Of a DNA stretch of 64,000 nucleotides, positions 1 through 12,208 are shown piece by piece. The stretch is from NCBI GenBank assembly GCA_009193035.1, contig SWDT01000076.1:62001-126000 (forward strand), written 5' to 3'. Below the pieces are notes generated by a model that was given only the letters and a program-made list of their open reading frames with translations, searched no databases and had not been told where the DNA came from. Within the stretch, counting starts at the first letter, position 1, and each line of letters starts with the position of its first letter. The DNA is from Halicephalobus mephisto. Lineage: Eukaryota; Nematoda; Chromadorea; Rhabditida; Panagrolaimidae. A program made the position numbers and the translations under genes.

Positions 1-133
1 ATAATAAATTTGGCGATTTGTAATAAAATTTGCTTTTTACCCAAATTTTAAAAATTTGTTTAAAAACAATGTTTAAAATGATCTTTTTTATTTTACACTA
101 TAATATTTGTTTTGAATATTAATGTGGTTTCAG

Positions 134-773
134 GGAGATTAAAAGCAGAAAAGTTCGACGAAGTAAATGATCAAATTAAAAAACTTGTTATTCTCGCAGA
201 AAAAACAGCACAATTGAAACTTTCGCCTGCTGAATTTGCATATTTGAAAGTTATTGCCTTCACTTCTGCCGGTAATTTTTACAGTTTTTTAATTTGTTAT
301 TTTTGAATATTTTAGATATCGTTGAACTCGCCCAAAGAGCCCAGTATAAACACGTTAATACAGCTGCTTGTCAGGAACTTTATGATTCGATTCTTGGGAC
401 TTTCCAATCTCTTCTAGATGATAATGAAAATGATGCCCATTCGACGGCAACAACGTCATCTAGTGGAAGTCATACTAGTAGTCATGATGGAAGACAAACA
501 GCGAATTCAGAAAGTTTTCATCATGGAGAAAATTCGACGGCTGCTGTAGCTGCGGCAATTGAACGATATTCTCAATTGCTGCAACTTTTGCCTTGTTTAA
601 GATGGTTTAAACAACCTGTTCTTGTTGAATTGTTCTTCAGTGGTCTTATTGGGAATTTATCCATTGAAACAGTAATGCCGTTTATTTTGAATACCGACAT
701 AATGGCGATTTTCGACAATGCTGCCGGTGCGGATGCCCAAACATCCCTAGCTGGAATGATGATGCACAAATGA
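134..773 (+). CDS. nhr-41: Nuclear hormone receptor, ligand-binding domain (3' part only)
   Basis: Last two exons, 134-271 and 316-773, of a gene that starts before the window. Both introns have clean signals (tttcag before 134, gtaatt after 271, tttag before 316) and the junction codon reads GAT. The protein is the C-terminal half of a nuclear receptor ligand-binding domain: helices around AEFAYLKVIAFT, then a Ser/His/Thr-rich low-complexity insert (about 430-530), then LLPCLRWF and ELFFSGLIGN with IETVMPFIL. The last block resembles the NR2C (TR2/TR4) subfamily, whose C. elegans member is nhr-41. DNA-binding zinc fingers would lie upstream and are not visible. The family call is firm. The exact ortholog is my recollection of the subfamily motif and is less certain. 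Confidence 0.72.
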
Positions 774-1084
774 TCCCCTATTATTTATATAATTGAAAAT
801 TAGTATAATCATATTTTAATTTATCCGGAATATTGCCTCAAATCGGTGACCAATCCATATTCGCGTCTTTCATTTTAGTCGGTCTTTTTTACCCGGATAT
901 TTTTCCCGGTTTTTTTGCAATACACAATCTTTCAGTCTCATATTGCCTAGGGTAGTTTTTTCAACAATAATTGTACAGTAAAATATGCCCCATTAGCTCG
1001 CTAGTTTTATGTCTTCATCAGTTCTAGCTTGGGTCGCCCTCGTTGAACTTTCAACTGTGCAAAAGTGACTACCTCCTTTAATTT

Positions 1085-1630
1085 GATGTTAGAAATTTTG
1101 AGTAATAGGATTTTGTAGAATCTGCTAGAATTTAATGGAAAGGCTGTAGGATTTTTCGGAGGATTTTAGAATCTGGGATTTCTGTAGAAGTTCCTAGGGC
1201 TTTCTAAGATCTTGGAGGAATTTTCAGATTCTTCTGGAATTCTCTAGAATCCTATGGAAGCTTCTAAAACTTCTTAGGAGTTCTCAGATTCTTCTAGAAT
1301 TCTCCAGAATCTTATGGAAGCTTCTGAAGTTTTCTAAAACTTCTTAGGAATTCTCAGATTTTTCTGGAATTCAATAGACACTTCTGAAATTCTCTAGAAT
1401 CCTATGGAAGCTTCTAGAATTTGAAGGAAGATTCTGAAGCCTTCAAGAATCTCATGTGAGTTTCTGGAGCTTTCTAGAATTTTCTGAAATTCAACAGAAG
1501 CTTCTGTAATTCTCTAAAATTCAGAAGGAGATTCTGGGACCTAAGGTCTGTTTAGAATTTCATAGAAACCTCTAAACCCCTTCAGAATCCTGTAGGAATT
1601 TCCACAAATAACATTTTTCATTAATTCTAG
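1085..1630. repeat. Degenerate TTCTAGAA / GGAAGCTTC repeat block
   Basis: Roughly 20-30 base imperfect units alternating TTCTGGAATTC, TCTAGAATCC and TATGGAAGCTTC. The same word family recurs at 4790-5130, 5940-6440, 19900-20240 and, in its cleanest form, at 25045-25700. Confidence 0.6.
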
Positions 1631-4009
1631 AAGGTTCTAAAAATTCGTCTCAAAACAACTTTAGTAAATTTGGTTTTTTAATTTTTATAATTGTGTAATT
1701 TTAAAAATCACTAGCCAGTGAAAGAAGAAACAAGAGGCCGATTTTGCCAATTATTCATTGTTTTACAGAATCGTTGATCTATCACAAGACCATTGGTATT
1801 TTTATTTTCAAGATTCTGGATCAGTTTGGCTTCCAATAATACAAGCAATAATCTGGTTCAGTTTCCTTCTGCTTTCGATTGACAATTTTTCTGGATTGTG
1901 CAAATTGTTCAAAAATGTTCATTTATTGGAAAATAAAGATTTTAAAAATTAAAAATATTAAAACATTTCGTGAAATTTTGAATTCCCGCCGAAAAGAGAA
2001 AAGTCCGAAAAAAAGGAAAATTTGGTAATTCGTTAAAAATTGACTTATTTTTTATTTTAATTTTTTTAGAAAGTCCTGAAAATTCGTGAAAAATTTAATT
2101 TTAATTTTTATAAAAATATAGTTTTTTGAAATTTTGAATTCCCGCCAAAAAGAGAAAGGGTTACAAAAAAGGAAAAAGTGGCAAATCTGGCAATTCGTCC
2201 CAAAAATTAGCTTCTTTCTTTTACCTAAATTTTAAAATTTTTTTAATTTCAGAATTTTCTATGGAAGTAATTTTAGAAAAACTTATTTTCACTTTTTTAC
2301 AGTAATTTGGTTTTTTAGGATTCTTTGAATTCCCGCGCAAAAGGAGAAAGGATTACAAAAATGGAAAAAATGGCAAATCACCGCCAAAATCGACTCGCTT
2401 TGTTCTCTCTCTCTTTCGCGCGCTTTCTTTTTTTGTCTAAATTTTAGGATCTCGAAAAATCTGGAAATTCGCGTCAAAACAATTTTATTTATTTTTTTAA
2501 AATAATAATTTGATTTTTTAGGATTTTTATGCAAAAAATGAATTTCAGAAAAAATGGGGAAATTGTAAATTTTACAAGCACTACCAAAATCGACTATCCC
2601 TGTCCTCTCCCCTTCATATTTATTTTTATCTTAATTTTAAATTTTTCTAAAAATTCACATTAAAAGCATTTTTCTTACAGTAATTTAATATTTTAAAATC
2701 ACTGTGCAGAAAAAATAAAAAAAGTTGTAAAATTTGCATAAATTTTTAACTTTGGAAATTTGCATAAATTTCTAACTTTTAAAATTTACTTAGATTTCTA
2801 ACTTTTAAAATTTGCATCAAGCCGCTTTCATAAAATGTGATTTGTAGTTTTATTGTGGTATGATTATTTCTTTATTTTCCGATATTGTTCCTATGTTGAA
2901 ATACAGTCGTATCCTGTGTCGTAGGAGGTCGGGAACGAAATTGCCTCGTTTTGCAGAGGTTGTCTTTAGAATTCATCACGGAAAATGAGCCTTCTTTGTG
3001 TTTCTTATCTTTGGACTCTTCTTAATGTTCAGATATCTACAGATATAAAAATGTTCGGAGTTTTCTCATTGGGGTATCTGGTCGGTATTTGTTGCATTGT
3101 ACAATGGGGGCTCACTACGACGAACCCGTCGATGACATGCCGGAAAAGAAAAATGGGAATTTCCTAATTCAGTATGATACACCACCTTCTGTCTCCACAA
3201 CAGAATGGTAAATTTTATTTAAAAAAACTAGTTTTAATTTTTTAAAATTAATTTTACTTTTAAAAAAATTAGTTTTAATTTCTAAACTTAATTTTATTTT
3301 AAAAAAAACCAATTTTTAAAATTAATTTTACTTTTAAAAAAACTAGTTTTAATTTTTAAAAATTAATTTTATTTAAAAAAAATTAGTTTTAATTTTTAAA
3401 CTTAATTTTATTTTAAAAAAAACCAATTTTTAAAATTAATTTTACTTTTAAAAAAATTAGTTTTAATTTTTTCTATTAATTTTATCTAAAAAAATAAATA
3501 TTTTTAAAATCCAATTTTACTTTCAAATTTTTTTATTATTGTTTAAAGTAAAATTTGACTTTTTAAAAGTATCTTTAGTTTTAAAAATTAATTTTGTTTT
3601 TGAATAAAAATGACTTATGAAGTATTAAAAATTAAAGTTCAGAAAAAAAATTTTAAGAATAATTTTTACTTTTTTTATATAAAGCAAAAAATTAAAGTTC
3701 AAAAAATCTAAAATTAATTTTAAAAAATAATTTTTTTAAATATATAATGCAAAAAATCTAAAATTAATTTAAAAAAATAATTTTTTAACAGTACAGAAAT
3801 TTTTAAAAATAATTTTCAAGAAAAAAATTTTTTTTCGTTATATAAAAAAGTAAATCTCAAAAAAAATTTTTTTCTGAAATTAGTTGTTCAAATATAGAAA
3901 CACTTTCTCAAAGTACGAAAATGTCAAATTAAAAAAGCTTTCTAATTCTGCCTTTAAATCTTTACGTAAATTCTACAATTTTTTTGTTCACCAAGATTCA
4001 AAAAAAATT

Positions 4010-4430
4010 TAGTTTTTTATATAAAAAATTTCTAATTTTATATAATAAAAAATTTTAACTTTATATATGAAAAATTATTTCAGTTTTATATAATAAAGAA
4101 ATTTTAGTTTTATATATCGAAAGTTATTTTAATTTTATATAATAAGAAAATTTTAATTTATATGTCGAAAATTATTTCAGTTTTATATAATAAAGAAATT
4201 TTAGTTTATATGTCGAAAATTATTTTAATTTTATATAATAAAGAAATTTTAGTTTATATATCGAAAGTTATTTTAATTTTATATAATAAGAAAATTTTAA
4301 TTTATATGTCGAAAGTTATTTTAATTTTATATAAAAAAAATTTTAGTTTTATATATCGAAAATTATTTCAGTTTTATATAATAAAGAAATTTTAGTTTAT
4401 ATATCGAAAATTATTCCGGTTTTTTATACG
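4010..4430. repeat. Tandem repeat, about 60-base unit
   Basis: Repeated units built from TTTTATATAATAAAGAAATTTTAG followed by TTTATATGTCGAAAATTATTT, about six or seven copies. The reading frame over 4162-4395 is an artefact of this array. Confidence 0.8.
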
Positions 4431-4656
4431 TAAAAATTCCGATTTCGCAATTGAGAGTTTTTTATTTCGTAAACCAACAATCCGCTGGACACAAACTCGT
4501 CATTTTTTTTTGTGTCCGGGACTGTTTGCAAATTTTAGCACTAGGTCAATTCTTTGAAAAAAGCGAATCTCTTTTATTTCGTTAGTTTTGTGAGTCAGTC
4601 GTATTTCCGAATATTTAAAATATTATTCGTGTTTTAATTTTTCTGTATTTTTAAAG

Positions 4657-7600
4657 ATGACTACAAAAACCAAACTTCAAATTATTAAAGATCAAATTAA
4701 AATTCCACTGTTGAAAAGTTCATCAAAGTTAGTATTTTTTTAAATTTAAATTTTTGTAGATTTTAGAATTGGAAAATTTTTAAATTTAAATTTTTGTAGA
4801 TTTTAGAATTGGAAAATTTTTAAATTTTATTAAAAAATTTTTCAGTTTTTAGAATTCATTAAAAAATTTAAAATTGAAATTTAGAAAATTTTTAAATTTT
4901 CAGAATCTTAGAAATTTTCTAAATTTTCAAAAATTTTCAGAATCTAATGGAAATTTTTGGAGTTTTTTAGAATTCAATGAAAATTTTTAGAAATTTCTAA
5001 AATTTTGTGGAAATTTTTAAAATTCAGTAGAAACTTGAAATTTTCTAAAATTTTTCAGAATTTAATGAAATTTTTTAGAATCCGGTGAAAAATTTCGGAA
5101 TTTTATAGAATTTTGTGGAAATTTCTGAAATTTTTCAAAAACTTTTAATTTAATTCTAAAATCATCTTTATTCAAAAATTTCTGAAAATTCAATTTAATA
5201 TTATTTTATAGTAATTTTTATTTTTGAATTTTTACAGTAATTTAATCATTTTTAGTGAAGAAGAAAAAAAAGAACCTAAACTCAAAAAAGTCTCCGTCCG
5301 ACAATTGGTAAGTTTTTTTTTGGAAAATTGTTCTTTAATTTTTTCGTCGAAAATACAGTTTTAAGATCAGCATCAAACGGAACTTTTTCAAAGATAAGAC
5401 CATAAAGAACAAAAATTAAAAAAATAAATTTTCAGTGGAGATATGGAAGCAAAAAAGATATTTTTCTTGTTTTTTTGGGAGCTTTGGTTTCAATCATCAC
5501 CGGCGTCGGATTTCCGCTGATGTCCGTCGTCGTTGGAGACATCTCCCAGTCCTTCATCCAGATGACGATCGCCCAAACACCGAATTCGACTTACGTTTTT
5601 CCCAGTAACAATACTTCGATACCGTATTCTCATTATTACACAAATAGTGATTTCAAACATGACGTTTTACGAAATGTGATTGTTTATTTAATCATCGGAT
5701 TCGCGGTCCTGATCAGTGCCTTCGTTCAAGTCAGCTGTTTTTTGATTTCTGGAGAAAACGTCATCCACAGAACAAGGAAGACTTTTTTGAAGGCGATTAT
5801 GCGACAAGACATATCGTGGTTTGATAAACACAACAGTGGAACATTAACTACAAAATTATTCGAGTGGGTTTGGTTTTTTATAATTATAAAATTAAAAAGA
5901 AATTTTAATATTTTATAATTATAAAATTAAAAAGAAATTTTGAAATATAAAAGATTCTGAATTTTTTAAAAATTTTGCAAAAATTTTTGAATTTCCAGAA
6001 TCTTGTGGAAAATTCTGGAACCTTCTGAAGTTTTGTAGAAGTTTCTGAAATTATTTAAAATTTTAGAATCAAAAAAGAAATTTAAGTTTTTTAAAAATTT
6101 AATATTTTTGAAATTTTAAAAGGATTTTTGGAACATTTCAGAATCGAATAAGAGCTTCTGAATTTTTGAAAAATTTAATAAATATTTCTGAAATTATTTA
6201 AAATTTTTAAATTAAATAAAAATTTCTGAAATTTTTTAAAATTTTTGAATTAAATAAAAATTTCTGAATTCTTTGAAAATTTAATAATTTTTGAAGTCAT
6301 AAGTTTTTGAAATATTTTAATGTTATAGAAATTTTTGGAATTTTTAGAGCATCATAGAAGTCTCCAGAATCCGTTAAATGATTTTAAAACAATATTTTTG
6401 AAGATTTTTAAAATCCGTGAAAATCTAGAATTTAATAAGAAATTTAAAAACTTCAAATTTTTAGAAACTTATTTGAAAGTAATTTCTTAATAAAATTAAA
6501 TTGTAAATTTTATGATTTCAGTAATCTGGAACGAGTCCAAGAAGGAACAGGAGACAAAGTGGGATTACTGGTGCAATTTCTTTCGCAATTTTTTTCTGGA
6601 TTTATTATTGCTTTCACTTATGACTGGAAATTGACCTTGATTATGCTCAGTGTTTCTCCTTTCCTCATCGTTGCCGGAGGGTTCATGGCGAGAATGATGG
6701 CTTCGTCGACTGCAAGAGAAGCTCAAATGTACGCTAAAGCCGGGGCCGTCGCTGAACAGGCTCTGACTTCCATCAGGACTGTAGTTGCTTTCAACGGACA
6801 AAGTTATGAATGCAATCGTTACGATGCTGCTCTTAAACAAGGAAAAAACACAGGAATCATCAAGGTAATTAAACTTTTAAAAAACCAACATTTGCTTCGT
6901 TCGGAGCGGGGATCGACCCTGAGTGTTCCGAGCGACAGTCGCGCGTGCTAACCACTAAACTACCAAGGAAATCAAGTTTCTCTGAAATTTAATAATAGTT
7001 TTTTTCAGAGTTTTTACATCGGTCTTGGTCTCAGTGCGACTTTTATAATCATGTTCAGTTCTTATTGTCTTGCATTCTGGGTCGGCACTAACTTCATCGC
7101 CAATGGCACTCTGGAAGCTAAAACGGTTTTGACAGTTTTCTTTTCCATCATGATGTCCTCCATGGCCTTAGGGCAAGCAGGCCAACAATTCGCCGTCATA
7201 GGAACAGCCCAAGGAGCAGCCGCAGCTATTTTCGAAATCATCGACAGAACTCCAGAAATCGATTGTTATTCTTCAGAAGGATTAAAACCAAATGACATCC
7301 AAGGAGACATCAAAGTAGAAGATCTGGAGTTCAGTTATCCCACTAGAAAAGATATAAAAATTTTGGACAAAATTAGTTTTGATGTCAAACCAGGACAAAC
7401 AATCGCTCTCGTCGGATCTAGTGGATGTGGAAAATCCACAATTGTTCAATTACTTCTTCGATATTACGATCTCGATGGAGGATCGGTGAGATTTTATTTT
7501 ATTTAAAAAAAACAAATTTTATTTATAAAAAAAAATTTTATTTATAAAAAAGAAATTCTATAAAATTCTAATATTTTCTAGAATTTCGTAGAAATTTCTA

Positions 7601-10497
7601 AAATTTTAAAATCTGAAAATTTATAAAATTAATTTCGAAATTTTCAAATATTTTTTATTTTTTGTAATATTGTGATTTTAGATCGTCATTGATGGATACG
7701 ATATTAAGGAATTAAATATCAAATATCTTCGAAAATTGATCGGGGTTGTCAGTCAAGAACCGATTTTGTTCAATTGCTCCATCGAAGACAACATTAAATA
7801 CGGTAATGACGACATTTCTCAAAGTCAGATGATTGCGGCTTGTAGAATGGCCAATGCGGATAATTTTATTCAACAACTTCCTCATGGATACAAAACTATC
7901 GTCGGAGAAAGAGGGACACAACTTTCTGGAGGTCAGAAACAAAGAATCGCCATCGCCAGGGCTCTTGTGAGAAATCCGAAAATTTTGCTTCTGGATGAAG
8001 CCACTTCTGCTTTGGATGCCGAAAGTGAATCTATCGTTCAGGAAGCCTTGGATAAAGCAAGACAAGGCCGAACTACGATCGTCATAGCTCATAGATTATC
8101 CACAATTAAAAATGCAGATAAAATTGTGGCTATGAAAAATGGAAAAGTCGTCGAAATCGGGACTCATGACATATTGATGAAAAAAAAAGGACTTTATCAT
8201 GAACTCGTCAATGCTCAAGTTTTCGCAGATATTGAAGACGGAAATGAACGGATCGCTAGACAGACTTCTGTTGCATCCGCAAGATCCAGGACTTCAAGCA
8301 TATCTTCCGTCAAAGCCGTCGGTCGCAGAATGTCGATGACCATGGACGGGATCGAAGATATCCCACAAGTTGAAGACGAAAAATCCGTCCTCAAACGACT
8401 TAAACAAGACCTGAAAGCAGAAGGAGCGACAGAATCCGACTTGTTGAAGATTCTCAAACATGCCAGATCCGAATGGATTTTTTTATTCATCGCAACTTTA
8501 GCCTCTACTATCCAGGGATTTGTTTTTCCGATGTTTAGTATTTTTTTCACTGAAATAATTAATGTTTTTTCAACGACGGATATGGAAAAATTAAAAAGCG
8601 ATGGTCACAAGTGGGCCCTGAGTTTCCTGCTTCTCGGAGGGATTCAGGGAGTTTGTCTCATGACAGAAGCTGTTTTGTTCGGATATTCCTCCGAGAGATT
8701 AACGATGAGACTTCGATCAAAGTTATTCAAAAATATCATGAGAATGGATATAGCTTATTTCGACATGCCGATTCATTCAAGTGGAAAACTTTCAACAAGA
8801 TTGGCTACGGATTGTCCGAACGTCAGATCCGCGATCGATTTCCGTCTAGGAGCCGTTTTCAGCGCGTTCGTGAGCGTGACCTGCGGCATCGGAATCGGGT
8901 TCTATTACGGTTGGCAAATGGCTTTACTCATGGTTGCTTTGTTCCCCGTTGTCGCCATCGGGAGATCTCTTCAGTTCAGATATCTCAGAGGAAAAGCCGG
9001 TGAAAACGCCAGAGACACAGAAAACGCCGGAAATTTGGCTCTCGAAGCAATTGAAAACATCAGAACTGTTCAAGCATTAACTTTACAAGAGAAATTTTAC
9101 AGTATGTTCGCCAACTATCTTGAAGGCCCTCATCAGACTTCAACGAGAAAACACGTAATCCAAGGCGTCACTTACGGATTCTCGTCCTCCATAATGTTCT
9201 TCATGAACGCCGCCAGCTTCGGATGGGGACTGTACCTCATCTTGCATCACATCATCACTCCCATGCATGTCTTACGGTAGGTCAACTGAATAAATTACTT
9301 TTTACTTTTTTAAAAATTTTTTTATTTACTTTTTTTTTAAAATTTTTATTTTAAATTTTTTTTAAATTTAAAATTTTATTTTTTTTACTTTTTTTAAAAT
9401 TTTTTTTTAACTTTTTATTTTTCAGGGTATTGTTTGCGATTAGCTTTACTGGTGGTACTGTAGGATTTGCTGCGTAAGTTTTATTGGATTATTATAAAAA
9501 TTTATTATTTTGAATTTTTACGATTTTTTATTTTGAAAAATTTTAGAAATGTTTTGTAGAATTTTAATATTTAATTTTTTAGCGCTTATTTTCCTGAATA
9601 TAACAAAGCAAAGATCGCCGCTGGCATCATATTTAGAATGTTGGCAGAAACCCCGGCTTTTGACAGTTTTTCTTCAGAAGGAAAACGGACGCCGATCAAG
9701 GGCAGTGTTAAGCTTCAGGATGTTCATTTTTCTTATCCTCAGAGAAAAGAAATCAAAGTTCTGAAGGGGATGAACATCCAGGTCAGCCCGGGCCAGACTT
9801 TGGCTCTTGTCGGATCCAGTGGATGTGGAAAATCTACAGTAGTTTCATTGTTGGAAAGATTCTACGATCCGCATTCTGGAGACATCGTTGTCGACGATGA
9901 AGAACTTAAAAACTTTAATTTATTCCATCTCAGAAGCAGTATGGCTCTGGTTTCTCAAGAACCAATTTTGTTCGATTCTTCCATCCAGGAAAACATCCTC
10001 TACGGTCTTGATCCGAATACAGTATCTACAGATGAAATGATTCAAGCTGCAAAACTAGCTAATATCCATAATTTTGTTTCAAATTTGCCTTCTGGATACG
10101 ACACCAGAGTCGGCGAAAAAGGAACCCAACTTTCTGGAGGCCAGAAACAAAGAATCGCCATCGCCAGAGCTCTTGTGAGAAATCCCAAAATTTTGCTTCT
10201 GGATGAAGCCACTTCTGCCTTGGATACAGAAAGCGAAAAAATCGTCCAAGAAGCACTCGATCGGGCCCGGGAAGGCAGGACTTGCATCGTCATCGCCCAC
10301 AGATTAGCTACCATAATCAACGCTGACAAAATCGCCGTCGTCAGAGATGGAACTGTTTTAGAACAAGGTAATTTAATTTCGATAATAATTACAGTATGAA
10401 AATTAATATTACAGGTACTCACAAGGAACTCGTTGAAAAACGCGGATTTTATTACAGATTAACTTTGAAGCAAAATGTTCAAAAAGAACATAATTAA
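4657..10497 (+). CDS. pgp: P-glycoprotein, full-length ABCB efflux transporter
   Basis: ATP-driven multidrug exporter of the plasma membrane. Nine exons: 4657-4727, 5256-5307, 5436-5863, 6522-6864, 7009-7485, 7682-9276, 9426-9473, 9583-10367, 10415-10497. They sum to 3882 bases, 1293 residues, the normal length of a nematode P-glycoprotein. The order is TMD1-NBD1-TMD2-NBD2. In NBD1, Walker [10 protein letters not shown] is at about 434-442, signature LSGGQ at 538, Walker B ILLLDEA from 558, and the switch His at 594. In NBD2 the same motifs lie at about 1082, 1188, 1208 and 1244. Both sites look catalytically complete. The extracellular loop after TM1 has N-glycosylation sequons (NST, NNTS). 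The start is the first ATG of a short polar cytoplasmic leader. It resembles the C. elegans PGP-1/PGP-9 group, but I cannot assign the paralog. Confidence 0.95.
6898..6969 (-). other. tRNA-like (Pol III box A/box B) sequence in a pgp intron
   Basis: On the minus strand, TAGTTTAGTGG (6952-6962) is a perfect box A. GGGTCGATCCC (about 6908-6919) is box B with one mismatch, at tRNA-like spacing. I could not fold a proper acceptor or anticodon stem, so this looks like a tRNA pseudogene or tRNA-derived repeat in the intron between exons 4 and 5. Confidence 0.5.
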
Positions 10498-11005
10498 TTT
10501 TTGTATATAAGTATTTTTGTCATAATAAATTAGTTGTTTTATTTACTTTATCGGACCGTTTTTTAAAACATATGGCAATACGCGGCTAAATCAGTATTAA
10601 TAAACAGAGATCTCGGGACTTGTCTTTCGATCTGATGCTTCTATTCCAAGATACGGAGCCTTGATCATCCCCGGAGTGATGATGACGATCATATCTCACA
10701 TGGCTCAATTAACGTATGTCTGATGTCCGTTTGCGGTTCCCAAATTGCCTTTCACTACTCGTAAATATTCAAAGCACTTGCTGATGCTACTTCTTTATGA
10801 CTCCTCAGGCAGTTCGAAATGATTCTTGTTTTTTTCATTTCGATATCCTCGGAGTATACTGTATTTTATCATTTTTATATAAAAAGTCAATTGGTCGGTA
10901 GCCTAGTTCCTCGATCAAGAACCCAACTCGGATTTCCTAATTGCTAAGCAAGAGTACTACTGAGGAACTGTATTTGCTTTATTATATAAGTAACCAAATC
11001 GTCAA
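10498..11005. other. pgp 3' flank with a possible gene remnant
   Basis: An AATAAA signal (AATAATAAATTAG region, about 10520-10530) follows the pgp stop. At about 10607-10723 an open frame encodes a hydrophobic stretch containing PGVMMTIISHMAQLT and ends at a good donor (gtatgt). An acceptor (cctcag, just before about 10809) reopens the frame in phase with FEMILVFFISIS and continues to about 10950. This looks like two exons of a membrane protein, possibly an ABC-2 type permease. No ATG-led upstream exon or further downstream exon was found, so it is probably a remnant. Confidence 0.3.
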
Positions 11006-12208
11006 GTGATATTTCTGTCCCAAACATTTCTTTAGATTCTCAATTTTAAATAACTTTACATCTGTTATATAGTATTTTAAAGTCGTTCTATATAAATTTC
11101 CACTTTTTAAAAGTTTTAATGTAAAATTTGATATATCTTTAGAATCCAGAATTAGTCTTCAGAATCCTAAAGTCCAAAGATTGATAATTAATTTTCATTC
11201 TAGATTCAGAATCTGTTTTATTAAATCATTTTAAATACTTTTTGTTGAGATTTAAGAATATTTGAAATATTTTGAAATTAAAACTAAAATTAGTCTTCAG
11301 AATCCTAAAGTCTGAAAATTAACAATTAATTTTCATTCTAGATTCAGAATCTGTTTTATTACACCAATATAGATAATTTTTGTTCAGTTCTAACCTCAGA
11401 ATTGGAATATAAACTCTCGAAACAGAAACATCATATATCCGAAAAAACTTGTGTTTAGGAGATAACAGTAATGTGAAGTATAATATTCCCAATATTCATG
11501 TGTACTTTAATTTATGATTATTAATTTTCGAGGGTGAAAAGATGGTTCTGTAGCCCATGTGATTCTAATTTTGAAGCTCCTAGATTCATCCAAGTATAAT
11601 CTAATTTAAAAAAATTAATTGCGAAATCGTCATTCGAAAATAAAATTATCATTTTTCTATTTTTATTTCTAAAAAGTTCTAAAATTTCTCGTCCAGATAA
11701 TTTTGCAATAAAACTAATTTTTACATTAGTATAATTACTGGTAATATTTTTAGCATAAAGCATTTTTTTTGTCAGATCTTTTTGGACTAATGTGATCGTG
11801 TGGCAGATGAGAGATGAGAGTTTCTTATTTATCCGAACAGTAATAAGATTAAGCACAATAACTATATATTAACTAGTCCACACTGTTGTGTAGACGGTTT
11901 TTCGATGTTTCTGTTTCGAGAGTTTATATTCCAATTCTGAGGTTAGAACTGAACAAAAAGTACTTAAAATGATGTAATAAAACAGATTCTGAATCTAGAA
12001 TGAAAATTAATTATCAATCTTTGGACTTTAGGATTCTGAAGACTAATTCTGGATTCTAAAGATATATCAAATCTTACATTAAAACTTTTAAAAAGTGGAA
12101 ATTTACTTTAAGTAGTTTTTAAAATACTATATAACAGATGTAAAGTTATTTAAAATCGTTTTTAAATTAAAATTGAGAATCTAAAGAAATGTTTGGGACA
12201 GATGTCAC
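11006..12208. mobile_element. Fold-back (long inverted-repeat) element
   Basis: The left arm 11006-11432 (beginning GTGATATTTCTGTCCCAAAC) is mirrored by the right arm 11903-12208 (ending ...GGGACAGATGTCAC). Shared inner words include CTCGAAACAGAAACATC. The left arm contains an internal duplication of the block TTCAGAATCCTAAAGTC...TTCATTCTAGATTCAGAATC. The centre holds a 111-aa minus-strand frame (11521-11856) that I do not recognise. This is the architecture of a non-autonomous fold-back or MITE-like DNA transposon. I found no clear target-site duplication. Confidence 0.6.
11521..11856 (-). CDS. Unrecognised 111-aa ORF inside the fold-back element
   Basis: A continuous minus-strand frame in the single-copy centre of the fold-back element. 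It is Lys/Asn/Ile-rich with no transposase motif, signal peptide or clear domain. It may be a decayed transposase exon or chance. It is listed because it fills the loop between the arms. Confidence 0.2.
   Translation of the reverse strand: MLNLITVRINKKLSSLICHTITLVQKDLTKKMLYAKNITSNYTNVKISFIAKLSGREILELFRNKNRKMIILFSNDDFAINFFKLDYTWMNLGASKLESHGLQNHLFTLEN

Larger units (their letters stand above)
774..4656. other. Intergenic: degenerate repeats, no convincing gene
   Basis: About 3.9 kb between the receptor gene and the P-glycoprotein gene. It holds a degenerate TTCTAGAA/GGAAGCTTC repeat (about 1085-1630), blocks of A/T homopolymer-rich sequence (1960-2830 and 3210-3960), and a tandem array at 4010-4430. 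Short open frames near 1758-1952 and 2985-3209 lack splice support or recognisable domains, so I did not call them. The last 150 bases before 4657 presumably carry the P-glycoprotein promoter, but I see no clear TATA box. Confidence 0.6.

Noticed and set aside
1758..1952. 64-aa hydrophobic ORF
   Set aside because: No splice partner, no recognised domain and repeat-rich surroundings. It could be chance.
2985..3209. Short ORFs, one reading MGAHYDEPVDDMPEKK in another frame
   Set aside because: Composition is mildly coding-like, but the frame stops after 35 residues and no linked exon or homology was recognised. Too weak to call.
7712..8092. Minus-strand ORFs across P-glycoprotein NBD regions (also 10042-10422)
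   Set aside because: Antisense shadows of the conserved nucleotide-binding domains.
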